Below the pieces are notes generated by a model, which had not been told where the DNA came from, searched no databases, and saw only the letters and a program-made list of their open reading frames with translations. This document shows positions 55,384 to 64,000 of a stretch of 64,000 nucleotides of DNA, piece after piece. Origin of the DNA: Panax quinquefolius. Lineage: Eukaryota > Streptophyta > Magnoliopsida > Apiales > Araliaceae. The DNA lies in assembly GCA_020205615.1 (NCBI GenBank), contig CM035173.1, forward strand, positions 53,827,300-53,891,299, read 5' to 3'. The stretch's first letter is position 1. Each line of letters begins with the position of its first letter. The translations under genes were made by a program, and so were the position numbers.

Positions 55384-57257
55384 TGAAAGTAATATGCACA
55401 CAAACCGATCATGTTTGATGATAAAGCATATACTTTGTAACAATCTTATTCATTTATTAATAAAAAGTATTAATTTATTAAAGGCTTTTAATTATCTACA
55501 TGATCTTTGTTTTATAATATGTGATAAACCCATAGTTTTAAGCAATGCTTTTAGAATAATGATGATGATCATTCTAATGAGATCTAAATTCTTAGAAAGC
55601 TTAAAACTAAAATAGTTCCCAATCATTGGATTACTAAATTGGGGATTAGTGAATCCGGATAGATTGGTACATATTTGCTTGCTCATTGGATGAGGATGAT
55701 TGATCTCATGATCATTTGTGGGGAGACACTAAAAAGCAAGTATGTAGGTACTTATTAGAGAATAAGTTCATTTGAGCGTGGCTCGCTAAGGAATACCTAA
55801 TGGAGTTTTATTTGCATGTCAATAGGAATTCTGTAGTGATAGTAGTACAAGTAATCCTTGGACTTGAGATCATCATAGTATCTTATGTATGATGAGTTAT
55901 ACTTTGACTTATTCCTTAAGACCCTTAGGGTATATCAAAGGGTATGCTTGGGTATAATAAGTTATACATGGAGATAATGTATGATCAATAAAGAATCTAC
56001 CACTTCTAATAAAAGAAGAGAATGTCCTATGTGATTCGATAAATGACAACCCAGTGAGTCCTTGGCAAAGAGAATGAAATTAGAAAGGAGTTTCTAATTT
56101 GCATTATTTGAGTTGTGCATTTAAGGATCGAAATACATATAATTAAATAAAATAAGACTTGTGATAATTCCATGTCTTATATTTAATTGGGACATTGTAT
56201 GGTGGAAGGATTGAATTATACGGTAACTATTTACTCAAAGGTTCTTTTATGATTAATGTTGAAATCTATATTATCTGGAAAGTGCGTTGATCATTTAGGG
56301 AGGCTTATCTACATTATAGAATAAATATTATTTATTTAAATAAATTAATTGTTTAATTTATTTATTTAAATAAGATTAAATTATTCTAATTGATTTATTC
56401 ACAATAGGTTTAATATGGAGAACCTAAAGGGTCACACCATAAAAAAGGAAGAATAATTATTTAAGAAGTTAATGGCATAATCGTAATAATATATTTATGT
56501 ATATTTAATTTAATCTATGGTGATAGAATAAATTAAATAGCTTAATATTATTATTTAATATTTTAGAAATATTAAATATAAATTAATAAGAGGAGTCTTA
56601 TTAATATTATTACAATTATTATTATTTTAATTTCTAAAAGAGTTTAGGAATTAATTTAATATAAGTACTCTCATTTATTCCTAATTGGATTAGGAAGAAA
56701 AATTAGTTAAAGGAGTTTAATTAATTATCCCTAATAAGATTAGGGAGCTTAATTAATTAAAAGAATTTAATTAATTAATTAAAACCCAATTCCTTAATTG
56801 TTAAGGTGGGTTGCCCACATCTATAAATAAGAGGAGTCTTATTATGGGTGGTATGGGTTGTTGACTTTAACACAAAGTGCGTAATAATTCCAAGTTGTTG
56901 GGAGTATGCCTTTTCTATAGAGATAGAAAACTAGGGTTAGCCATAACACCCATCTTCTTGAATTTTATTCTTCCTTGGTGGATCACCTCTGAGGCCAAAC
57001 ATTTGGGTGGCTAACGTTGATCGAAAGGAAGGAACCAAACCCGTGGATTCAAGATTGAGCGAAAGGATTTGGAGGTGAACTTGTACTGAGGAAGCTCGAT
57101 CTTCAAGGGTATGATTTATTCTTTATCTTTTCGTTTAATTAATAATTATGCATAAAGGATGATCCGGGTATATGGTTTGTAAATTTTTAAACTCGATTTT
57201 TACACGCTTAGCTAATTTTGCAATTTGATTGCGCTTATGAATATTACAAACCTAACA
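55384..57257 (+). repeat. 3' LTR of element B
   Basis: Starts TGAAAGTAATATGCACACAA and ends CCTAACA. Nearly the same as 48049-49916; most differences are 1-3 base indels. Confidence 0.95.
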
Positions 57258-57262
57258 CCGCA
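57258..57262 (+). repeat. Target site duplication CCGCA, right
   Basis: CCGCA directly after element B; exact match with 48044-48048. Confidence 0.95.
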
Positions 57263-57284
57263 TACATGGCGAAATTCTTCTATT

Positions 57285-57735
57285 ATTCCATTCTTTATTA
57301 TTCTGTTGGAATAACCTGTTTGTGCGGTCTATCGCATGCCTGGTGAATTCTGTTGTTATTCCATTCTTTATTATTACATTGGAATATCACATGCATGCGG
57401 ATTATGTATGACTGGTTCCATTCTTTATTATTCTATTGGAATATCACATGCATGCGGATTACGTATGACTGGTTCTATTCTTTATTATTACATTTGAATA
57501 TCCTATCTCATCTAAGCGGATTCGCATGACCTAGTTCCATTCTTTATTATTCGGTTGGAATAACCTGTCTGTGCGGTCTATCACATGCATGGTGAATTCT
57601 TCTGTTATTCCATTCTTTATTATTTTGTTGGAATAACTTGTCTATGTGGATTACCGCAGGCATGGTGAATGATCCTTCGTATTAATTCTTTATTAAATTG
57701 TGGAAATGATCTGTCTACATGGATTACCGCATGGA
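57285..57735 (+). repeat. Tandem repeat of about 57-75 bp in the solo LTR
   Basis: Seven degenerate units starting at ATTCCATTCTTTATTATT (57287, 57358, 57417, 57474, 57536, 57608, about 57680), with an eighth at about 47996 on the other side of element B. Units can fold through TTATTCCA with TGGAATAA and through GCGG with CCGC. The same array is at 18070-18580. Confidence 0.88.
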
Positions 57736-57837
57736 GGGTTAAAATCCATTTACAGTTTCGTATATTCTATTATACTCATCTGGGATATCATTTCTTTAGT
57801 ACTCGTCATGAAATATCATTTTCTTTGGAATTTTCTT

Positions 57838-58055
57838 TTACGAGTTACTATTCACGGGTTACTATTCACTCTAGTATTATTCACTCAGGTATTCGGGGCA
57901 CTTTTTATGTCGAAGTACTATTCACGAGTTACTATTTACGGGTTAATATTCACCCGAATATTATTCACTCGGGTATTTGGAGTACTTTTTATGTCAGGGT
58001 ACTATTCCCGAAGTACTATTCATAGGGTACTATTCACGGAGTACTATTTACCCAA
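57838..58055 (+). repeat. Array of short TACTATTCACGGG-like units in the solo LTR
   Basis: About fourteen imperfect copies of a 12-14 base unit built on TACTATTCAC or TATTATTCACTCGG, in two larger blocks that each end with CTTTTTATGTC. It is not seen in the related fragment at 15910-19080. Confidence 0.85.
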
Positions 58056-59039
58056 AAAATATATTCTTTTCTGTCCAAATTATTTTTGGTACATGAATAT
58101 TATTCTTGAATTTTACTCTACAAAGCAGTATCATGTTGACAATTTGGATATCTTTAAACTCTGGATAAATTTAAAGTCTTTAATATTTATCCTTGATTTT
58201 GTTTGATTTGATTTCGGTTGATTATTGCTTATATCATTGTCATCATCCTCATGCTTATATTGTGATGAAAGTCATCTTTGGCTTACGTGTATAGATGGAC
58301 TTGGTATGATTATGACCAGGGATTATTCGGTATAATCATGACCGTAATGTGACGAATGATGTGGTAAAAGTCCTCATTGGCCTGTAGTTCATTGATGGAC
58401 AGTTGTTGGTATGATTATGACCAGGGATTATTCGGTATAATCATAACCATTGATGATTACATGAATGTCCTTGGCCGTGGTGCAGGGATGATTCGATTTT
58501 ATTTATTAAGCCGAGTCTTAGTGATAAAGTTGATGAAAAACTTTTTAAATCATAGAAGATAGTAGATTTTATGCTCTACTTGACTCTTCTAATGGATTGC
58601 TTATTCCGCTGCAGTTGTTGATCTAAAACTTGTTGTCTATTATATTCTATCAGTTGTTATACTATTAAAGGCTAAGGATAATTTATTCTGCATTATCTTA
58701 GTCATAATATTTCTTACTGGGCTAGTTGAGCTCACCCTTTCTTTCATTGTTCTCTTGAAAATGAGAATATAGGGACGACGAGTCGGGGAATGGAGTGATG
58801 GTCCAAGATAAATGGCTTTAGTAGTCCTCACTATTCTACGGAATAATGTGATAATAATTGTAATGAGGACACCATTGAGTGTGGATATTGTCTAGATGAC
58901 AATATTCTTGTTTAAATTTTCAGTTTATGCTTTGTCGTATTTTACACGACAGTTGTATAATTAAGTTTTTATTTGTATTCTGTACCATGTATTTGGCGAC
59001 TCAAGATGGGTGATGTATACCTGTTTTGGGGGCATCACA

Positions 59040-59044
59040 TTAGC
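59040..59044 (+). repeat. Target site duplication TTAGC, right
   Basis: TTAGC directly after the solo LTR; exact match with 46635-46639. Confidence 0.93.
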
Positions 59045-59851
59045 GTTGAAATGTTTGTGCACAATACATTGTACGATGGACTGATCCCCCTAAGTACGAG
59101 GAGTCCTTATAGTCATATGACTGTTAAAGTTGGAGTTAAAAGATTACTTGCAACTGTGGACATAGTTCATGGTCTTACGACCCTCAATTAGATATATTCC
59201 ATATTTTGGATTTCAGTTTCTGATTATCATTGTTAGAGTACTATTCAGTTTTGATGAGCCTATTCGTTGATAGTTATTATTATTATTCTTCTGTTGATTC
59301 ATTTTTATATCCAGTGAGCAATTGTTTTGCTCACTCTTGCATATTTATACACTCATGCAGCTAAAGTTGAGAAGGTAGATGAGCCTTCATCTAGGAAAGG
59401 GAAGGAAAAAATGTACAAGTGATGAAGACTTGTAATTTTGATTATTGTTATGATGTTAAACTTTTAATTTGATGATAGACATACAAATAATGACGTGTTG
59501 TAATAAATTTATTTCCGCACTTTTATGATGTTAAGGTTAGACAACCTGAGATATTTTTGGATTAAATGATGTAACCTTATTTAAAGGGAGGATTTATGGT
59601 TTAAATATTATTTTATTTGGGTAGATATTATGATTGTATGGATAGTGAGCACCAAATCTTGTGGGAATGAAGTACCTAGATTTGTAAAAGCCTTAAGAAG
59701 TAACATTTGAAAATATAGTGATGATAAACTATTATCGAGTTTTAAGGAAGAAATAATAAAATACTTATGTGCTTATGTGATTATAACTTATGTGCTCGTG
59801 AGTGTCGAGTAGTAATGATTAGTAATTAAAACTTAAAATTTGATTGACAGG

Positions 59852-60612
59852 ATGGTTAATATAGGAGGATCCAGTTAGGCTAGGGAAGTAGGATTCCAGG
59901 TGCCTAGAGAGGAGGAGCCTCGAGATATTCAGGTTATTTGGGAACAACTCATCGCCACGGAAACAGCTTTAAGAGCAGCACGATAGTTGAAAGCGGGAGA
60001 GAGTAATTCGATCGGGATGATGAGATAGAGACGGATGAGGAGGACCCCGTGGAGCTGCCACAGTCGAATGAGTAGAACGAGGGGGAAGAGATTCCACTTA
60101 ACTCGATAGCTGGTCGTATGTACGACGAGGTGTATGACCACAATGTGGAACTTCAAGATACCGTCGAGGAGTTATAGGAGATAGTAGCTGAACAACAGAC
60201 CTCGATGGCACAGAAAGACGACGAGATCCAGGATATAGAGAAACGTCTGCATAATGTTGAAGAGAAGCTGGTCCACACTGAAGGAGAGAACGAGCAAATG
60301 ATAGCAGAGATTGTAGAGTTGAAGAACAAGCTAAAGGAGGAATCTACTAAGAGGGCAAGTGTTGAAGATGCGTACAATGAAGCTTACCAACGAGCCAAAA
60401 TAGCAGAGAGGGACGCACAGGCAAAGAGGATGAAGATGGAAGAGATGAATAACGTATTCAACACCGTGATCAATCAAGCTCAGGATCGGGTCATGGGTTA
60501 TCCCATTCAGTTCGAGATGTTACCATCATACATAATAGATCGCCGAACAATGTTCCGAATTATGGAGGAAGAGCGTCGTAAGGCTATGCAGCATCTTAGT
60601 AGGACGTCGTAG
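59852..60612 (+). pseudogene. Coiled-coil ORF upstream of Ty3 gag (Tekay-like element)
   Basis: Function unknown. The proposed start is the ATG at 59852, two bases after the LTR end. It begins MVNIGGSS, has stops in the first third, an acidic middle (EEDPVELPQSNE, then EGEEIPLNSIAGRMYDEVYD), and an open end from 60205 of 135 codons that is strongly coiled-coil (KDDEIQDIEKRLHNVEEKLV, ENEQMIAEIVELKNKLKEES). The last 40 residues are different: VINQAQDRVMGYPIQFEM, then RRTMFRIMEEERRKAMQHL. Full length would be about 250 residues. It has the same strand and place as the ORF at 1105-1468 in the other Ty3 element. No catalytic or zinc motif. Confidence 0.7.
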
Positions 60613-60907
60613 GTTGATATGTAAATATTATGTAATTGATGAGTAAATAAGATGTAAATCCCGGGTATAATGCAACCAATGGGATAGATGATGATGAAGT
60701 AATCCTGCAACTTTTGTAGTTCAGGGAAGTAATGTAAATAGCAGTAATGCTATTATGTTGATGTTTTTTTTAAGATTATGAATGAATAAAAGTTATTATT
60801 TTATTCAAAGTGTTATGTGTTACGTGGTAAAAATTTTGTGTGTAAATTAAGTAGAGATACTTAAAGAAATGGAGTAATAGTCTAATGAGTATATTTTTAA
60901 CAGAAAA
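60613..60907. other. AT-rich spacer before gag
   Basis: 295 bases without coding content between the coiled-coil ORF and gag. Confidence 0.6.
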
Positions 60908-61970
60908 TGCCTCCAAGACGTCAACCACCCCGACAGAGAACCACTGAGGAAACCAACAACAACAATGTGGAAGGTAACCTAGTTCAGCAGCTAGTGATGT
61001 TACTGACGGGTGCTTTGTAGAATCAACCTCAGAACCAAGGTACAACGTTTAAGTATTTCAAGGCGGTTGGACCACCAAAATTCCGTGGGACCATGAATCC
61101 AGTTGAGGCTCAGACCTGGATCATGGAAATAGAGAAGGTTTTTGATGTTGCTAGGGTAGAGGATAACCAGAAGACTACTTTTGCAACAGTCATGTTAAAA
61201 GCAGAGGCGAGTTATTAGTGGCAGGCCAATAAAAACCCAAGGAGGTCAAGGGGTAATGTCTTGGGAAAGGTTCAAGGAGATATTCTTCGAGACCTATTTC
61301 CCAAAAAGTTTGAAGAGTCGGCTAGAAGTGCAGTTTTTGGAATTGAAATAGGGAACGATGTCGGTATCTGAGTATGCCGCAAGATTCAACGAGTTGGCGA
61401 GGTTTGCGCCATATCAAGTCAGCACAGACGAATGCAAGGTGAAGAGGTTCGAGCAGGGACTGAAGCCCTGGTTGTACATTAGGGTCTCCCTATTCCAGCT
61501 GAAGACGTTTGAAGCGGTAATGGAGAAAGCAATTCTCGCTGAGAGTGGAGGCGAGGCTGTAACAAAACACAACTAAGAGCAGAGGAAGAAGAGGAGTGAA
61601 GGTGAAGCTAAGAATGGTGGTGGTGGTAACGGTGGGAATGGCAACAACAATTTGAAGAGGAAGTGGAATGAAAATGTGGGAGCTGGGAATCAACAAGGAA
61701 ACTAGCAAAAGAAGAAGTTCAAAGCATGTGCTACATGCGGGAAGTTTCACAAGGGTGTGTGCTTGATGGGGAAACGAGTATGCTTCAATTGTGGCCAGGA
61801 GGGTCACATCGCCCCAAATTGCACTCAATCTAAGAAGAACGTTTGTTTCACGTGCGGGTCCAAGGATCACTTTGCTCGTGAATGCCCTAAAAAGAGATCT
61901 GGTGAGGCAAATGGAAGCAAGGGAAATGTTGGTGGAGGTACGCTGACTATTGCTGGACCAACATCAACAA
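60908..61970 (+). pseudogene. Ty3 Gag (Tekay-like) with three zinc-binding motifs, broken
   Basis: Starts MPPRRQPPRQRTTEETNNNN at the ATG of 60908. Stops near 61018 and 61216 and a frameshift near 61240 break the capsid part (VGPPKFRGTMNPVEAQTWIM, FNELARFAPYQV, FEQGLKPWLYIRVSLFQL). A glycine/asparagine-rich linker follows. Then come three zinc-binding motifs: CATCGKFHKGVC, CFNCGQEGHIAPNC and CFTCGSKDHFAREC, the first of which is typical of Tekay/Del Gag. Gag binds and packages the element RNA. Confidence 0.9.
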
Positions 61971-62431
61971 ATAAGCCTATAGCTAGAACCTTCAACATGA
62001 CGGTGCAGGACGCAGTGCAATCGAAAGATGTCGTGTCAGGTATTATCCCAATCAATGATATAAATGCATATGTATTATTTGATTCGGGTGCTACTTGCTC
62101 GTTTATATCTGATGATTTTGCTAAGAAGTTAGAAATACCTAGTGAAGAGTTAAATTTCCCTTTAAACATAGAAATTGCGAATAGTGAGGTGATTCCTTTT
62201 AGGTTCATATACAAGAACTGTAGGGTGAACATTAAGGGGAATGTTATGGCAATAGATTTAATTTTGATAAAACTTGGAGAGTTTGACGTGATATTGGGAA
62301 TGGATTGGTTATTCAATTATGGAGCGATAATTGATTGCCAAAAGAAATGTGTAAACCTTATAACAACGTCAAAGGTAGTTTTTCATGGTAGCAAATCGCC
62401 TAGACAAATGATATGTCTGACGATGATGTAG
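61971..62431 (+). pseudogene. Ty3 protease (Tekay-like)
   Basis: Continues the open frame that starts at 61757. The active site is DSGATCSFISDDFAKKL with the Asp codon at 62081. The C-terminal motif GEFDVILGMDWLFNYGAIID marks the end of the aspartic protease fold. The frame stays open to a stop at 62429-62431, and a second stop at about 62489 separates it from RT. The protease itself looks intact; the polyprotein does not. Confidence 0.9.
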
Positions 62432-62484
62432 GCCAAAAAGTTGTTGAGTCAGAGCTGTGTAGGGTATTTAGCCTACATAGTTGA

Positions 62485-63217
62485 TACTTAAAAGGAGAAG
62501 GGAGTAAAACTGGAAGAAATACCAGTGGTTAGGGAATTCATAGATGTGTTTCCAAAAGATTTGCCAGGACTCCCGCCTGACCGAGAGATCGAGTTCGTGA
62601 TTGACTTAGCGCCAGGAACCGCTCCGATATCGAAGGCCCCGTACAAAATGGCTCCAGTAGAGATGAAGGAACTAATGGTGCAACTGCAAGAGTTGTTAGA
62701 TAAGAAGTACATTCAACCAAGTGTGTCACCGTGGGGAGCACCGGTGTTATTCGTGAAGAAGAAGGATGGGTCAATGCGTCTTTGCATTGATTATAGAGAA
62801 TTAAACAAAGTCACTATTAAAAACAAATATCCATTGCCAAGAATAGATGACTTGTTTAATCAATTGAAGGGTACTAGATATTTCTCGAAAATAGATTTGA
62901 GAAGTGGGTATCACCAATTGAAAGTGAGGAAGGAGGATGTACCGAAGACGGCATTCCGAACTCGGTATGGACATTATGAATTTTTGGTAATGTCTTTTGG
63001 TTTGACAAACGCCCTTGCAGCGTTCATGGATTTGATGAACAGGGTGTTTAAACCATTTTTAGACAAGTTTGTGGTGGTATTTATCGATGATATTCTGGTA
63101 TACTCCAAAACTCAAGAAGAACACGTGGAACACTTAGGTCTAACGCTGGAGACGCTAAGAAAAGAAAAGTTATACGCGAAATTCTCTAAATGTGAATTCT
63201 GGTTAGAACGTGTATAA
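62485..63217 (+). pseudogene. Ty3 reverse transcriptase (Tekay-like), C-terminally broken
   Basis: Open for 230 codons from 62525: [94 protein letters not shown] and the catalytic FIDD in [21 protein letters not shown] frameshift after CEFWLERV (63217) ends the frame just before the connection region. All RT active-site motifs are present; Pro is replaced by Leu in the usual TNAPAAF motif. This is the clearest lineage marker for the element. Confidence 0.93.
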
Positions 63218-64000
63218 TTTCTTGACATGTAATTGATAAGGATGGGATTTTCGTAGATCCATCAAAAGTCAAAGCCGTGATAAATTGGGAACCACCAAGA
63301 ACTCCATCAGAAGTAAGAAGTTTCTTAGGATTGGCAGGTTATTATAGACAGTTTATCTAGGATTTTTCCAAGATTGCCACTCCGTTAACAAATTTGACGA
63401 GAAAATCTGTAAAATTTGTTTGGACGGAGAAGTATGAAGAAAGTTTCCAAGAATTGAAGAAGAAGCTCAGTGTGGCACACCAGATAATACATGAAATTTT
63501 GTGGTGTATAATGATGCTTCACACAAGGGTTTAGGATGTGTCCTAATGCAGAACAGCAAAGTCAATGCGTATGCATCAAGACAATTGAAAGACTACAAAA
63601 AGGGTATCCAACTCATGATTTAGAGTTAGCGGCAGTAGTATTTGCTCTAAAGATATGGAGGCACTATCTTTGTGGAGAGAAGTGTGAGATCTACGCAAAC
63701 CATAAGAGTCTAAAGTATATTTTCACTCAAAAGGACCTGAATATACGGCAAAGGAGATGGATGGAGTTGATAAAGGATTATGATTGCGAGATCTTTTATC
63801 ACCTGGGCAAAGCTAATGTGGTTGCAGATGCCTTGAGTAGGAAAGGCCGAGAGAAGTTTATGTTGTTAACTGATAAGGAGGAGCTTATTTCAGCAATGAC
63901 AAGGTTAGAGTTGGAAATTGAATTTCCAAAAGAATCCGATGAAAAATTATACCAGATGGAAACTAGTCAAACTTTAGTAAACAAAGTGAAGAACGCTCAA
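63218..64000 (+). pseudogene. Ty3 RT connection and RNase H (Tekay-like), dead, runs off the window
   Basis: Connection region in several frames (63218-63480, with stops), then RNase [94 protein letters not shown]. The catalytic Asp of the usual TDHKSL motif is Asn (YANHKSLKY), so this domain is probably inactive even apart from the frame breaks. The sequence after LSRKGREKF is the start of the linker to integrase and continues past 64000. Confidence 0.88.

Larger units (their letters stand above)
48049..57257 (+). mobile_element. Ty1/copia Angela-like retrotransposon B, complete ends, dead interior
   Basis: 9.2 kb with 1.87-kb LTRs, a decayed PBS, an expanded leader, remnants of gag, protease, integrase, RT and RNase H, a polypurine tract and an exact CCGCA duplication. 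The LTRs are very similar to each other, yet the interior has many breaks and lacks about 420 bases of RT compared with element A. It is the youngest layer of the nest. Confidence 0.95.
46640..59039 (+). mobile_element. Solo LTR of a long-LTR Ty3-type family, split by element B
   Basis: Starts TGTGAGACCCCAAATTTTAT and ends TTTTGGGGGCATCACA, so its ends are inverted copies over about 14 bases. It is flanked by an exact TTAGC duplication, with no internal region: a solo LTR left by recombination. Without element B it is about 3.2 kb. It is inserted in the Tekay-like LTR. A relative with an extra 1.1 kb is at 15910-19080 in the opposite direction. Confidence 0.93.
44111..59849 (+). repeat. 5' LTR of the Tekay-like element, split by a solo LTR
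   Basis: Starts TGTAACAATCTAGAATTTTA and ends AAATTTGATTGACA; the two ends are partly inverted copies of each other (CAATC and AATTTTAA are shared), which supports these limits. Without the insertion it is about 3.3 kb (44111-46634 plus 59040-59849). AT-rich TATA-like sequence lies near 44640-44660. A phrase TGTAACACCCCTATAGCTTG at 45578 looks like another LTR start; I treat it as internal. Ends are less certain than those of the nested elements. Confidence 0.65.
44111..64000 (+). mobile_element. Ty3 Tekay/Del-like chromovirus, 5' part, with nested insertions
   Basis: 5' LTR from 44111 to about 59849 (interrupted), a coiled-coil ORF, gag with three zinc-binding motifs, protease, RT, RNase H and the start of the integrase linker at the window end. 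RT motifs ([33 protein letters not shown]) place it among chromoviruses, most like Tekay/Del. It was inserted in the truncated accessory gene 2. The integrase, any chromodomain and the 3' LTR lie outside the window. Confidence 0.88.

Noticed and set aside
1..64000. Host protein-coding, tRNA, rRNA genes, CRISPR arrays, telomere or centromere satellite arrays
   Set aside because: None recognised on either strand; the coding signals all belong to retrotransposons and the repeats to their LTRs and leaders.

Overview
This window reads as nuclear DNA of a flowering plant. It is AT-rich, has no recognisable host gene, and is built almost entirely from LTR retrotransposons of angiosperm lineages: Ty1/copia Angela-like, Ty3 Tekay/Del-like, Ty3 Athila, and Ty3 Tat (Ogre/Retand-like). 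I saw no rRNA, tRNA or CRISPR. Nearly every coding region carries stops or frameshifts, so protein features are given as pseudogenes. Lineage names rest on remembered protein motifs, not on a search.

Layout. 1-13300: 5' end of a minus-strand Tekay-like Ty3 element (gag, a coiled-coil ORF, long LTR), split by a complete Angela-like element A (1469-10957). 13897-15426: 3' end of another copia element with its 352-bp LTR. 15910-19080: minus-strand fragment of a very long LTR. 19081-22370: truncated Athila element. 22371-42817: near-complete 20.4-kb minus-strand Tat element with both LTRs, tRNA-Arg-type PBS, PPT, gag, protease with G-patch, RT, two RNase H domains and integrase, plus two accessory genes in antisense (plus strand), one with a plant mobile domain. 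42818-44110: a second, truncated copy of the second accessory gene, directly against the Tat 5' LTR. 44111-64000: plus-strand Tekay-like Ty3 element running off the window.

The right half is a nest of insertions. The Ty3 element from 44111 sits in Tat sequence; its 5' LTR holds a solo LTR (46640-59039, target duplication TTAGC); that solo LTR holds Angela-like element B (48049-57257, target duplication CCGCA). Both duplications are exact, so these boundaries are firm.

The most unusual signal is structural, not coding. Several families carry strings of hairpins in which the loop or overall design is kept while the stem sequence changes: about ten in the U3 of the Tat LTR with mostly 8-nt loops, four in the leader of both Angela elements sharing a 20-nt apical sequence, and a variable array with xGAG or ATAG loops in the Angela leader and U3. 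Both Tekay-like elements also have a coiled-coil ORF between the LTR and gag.
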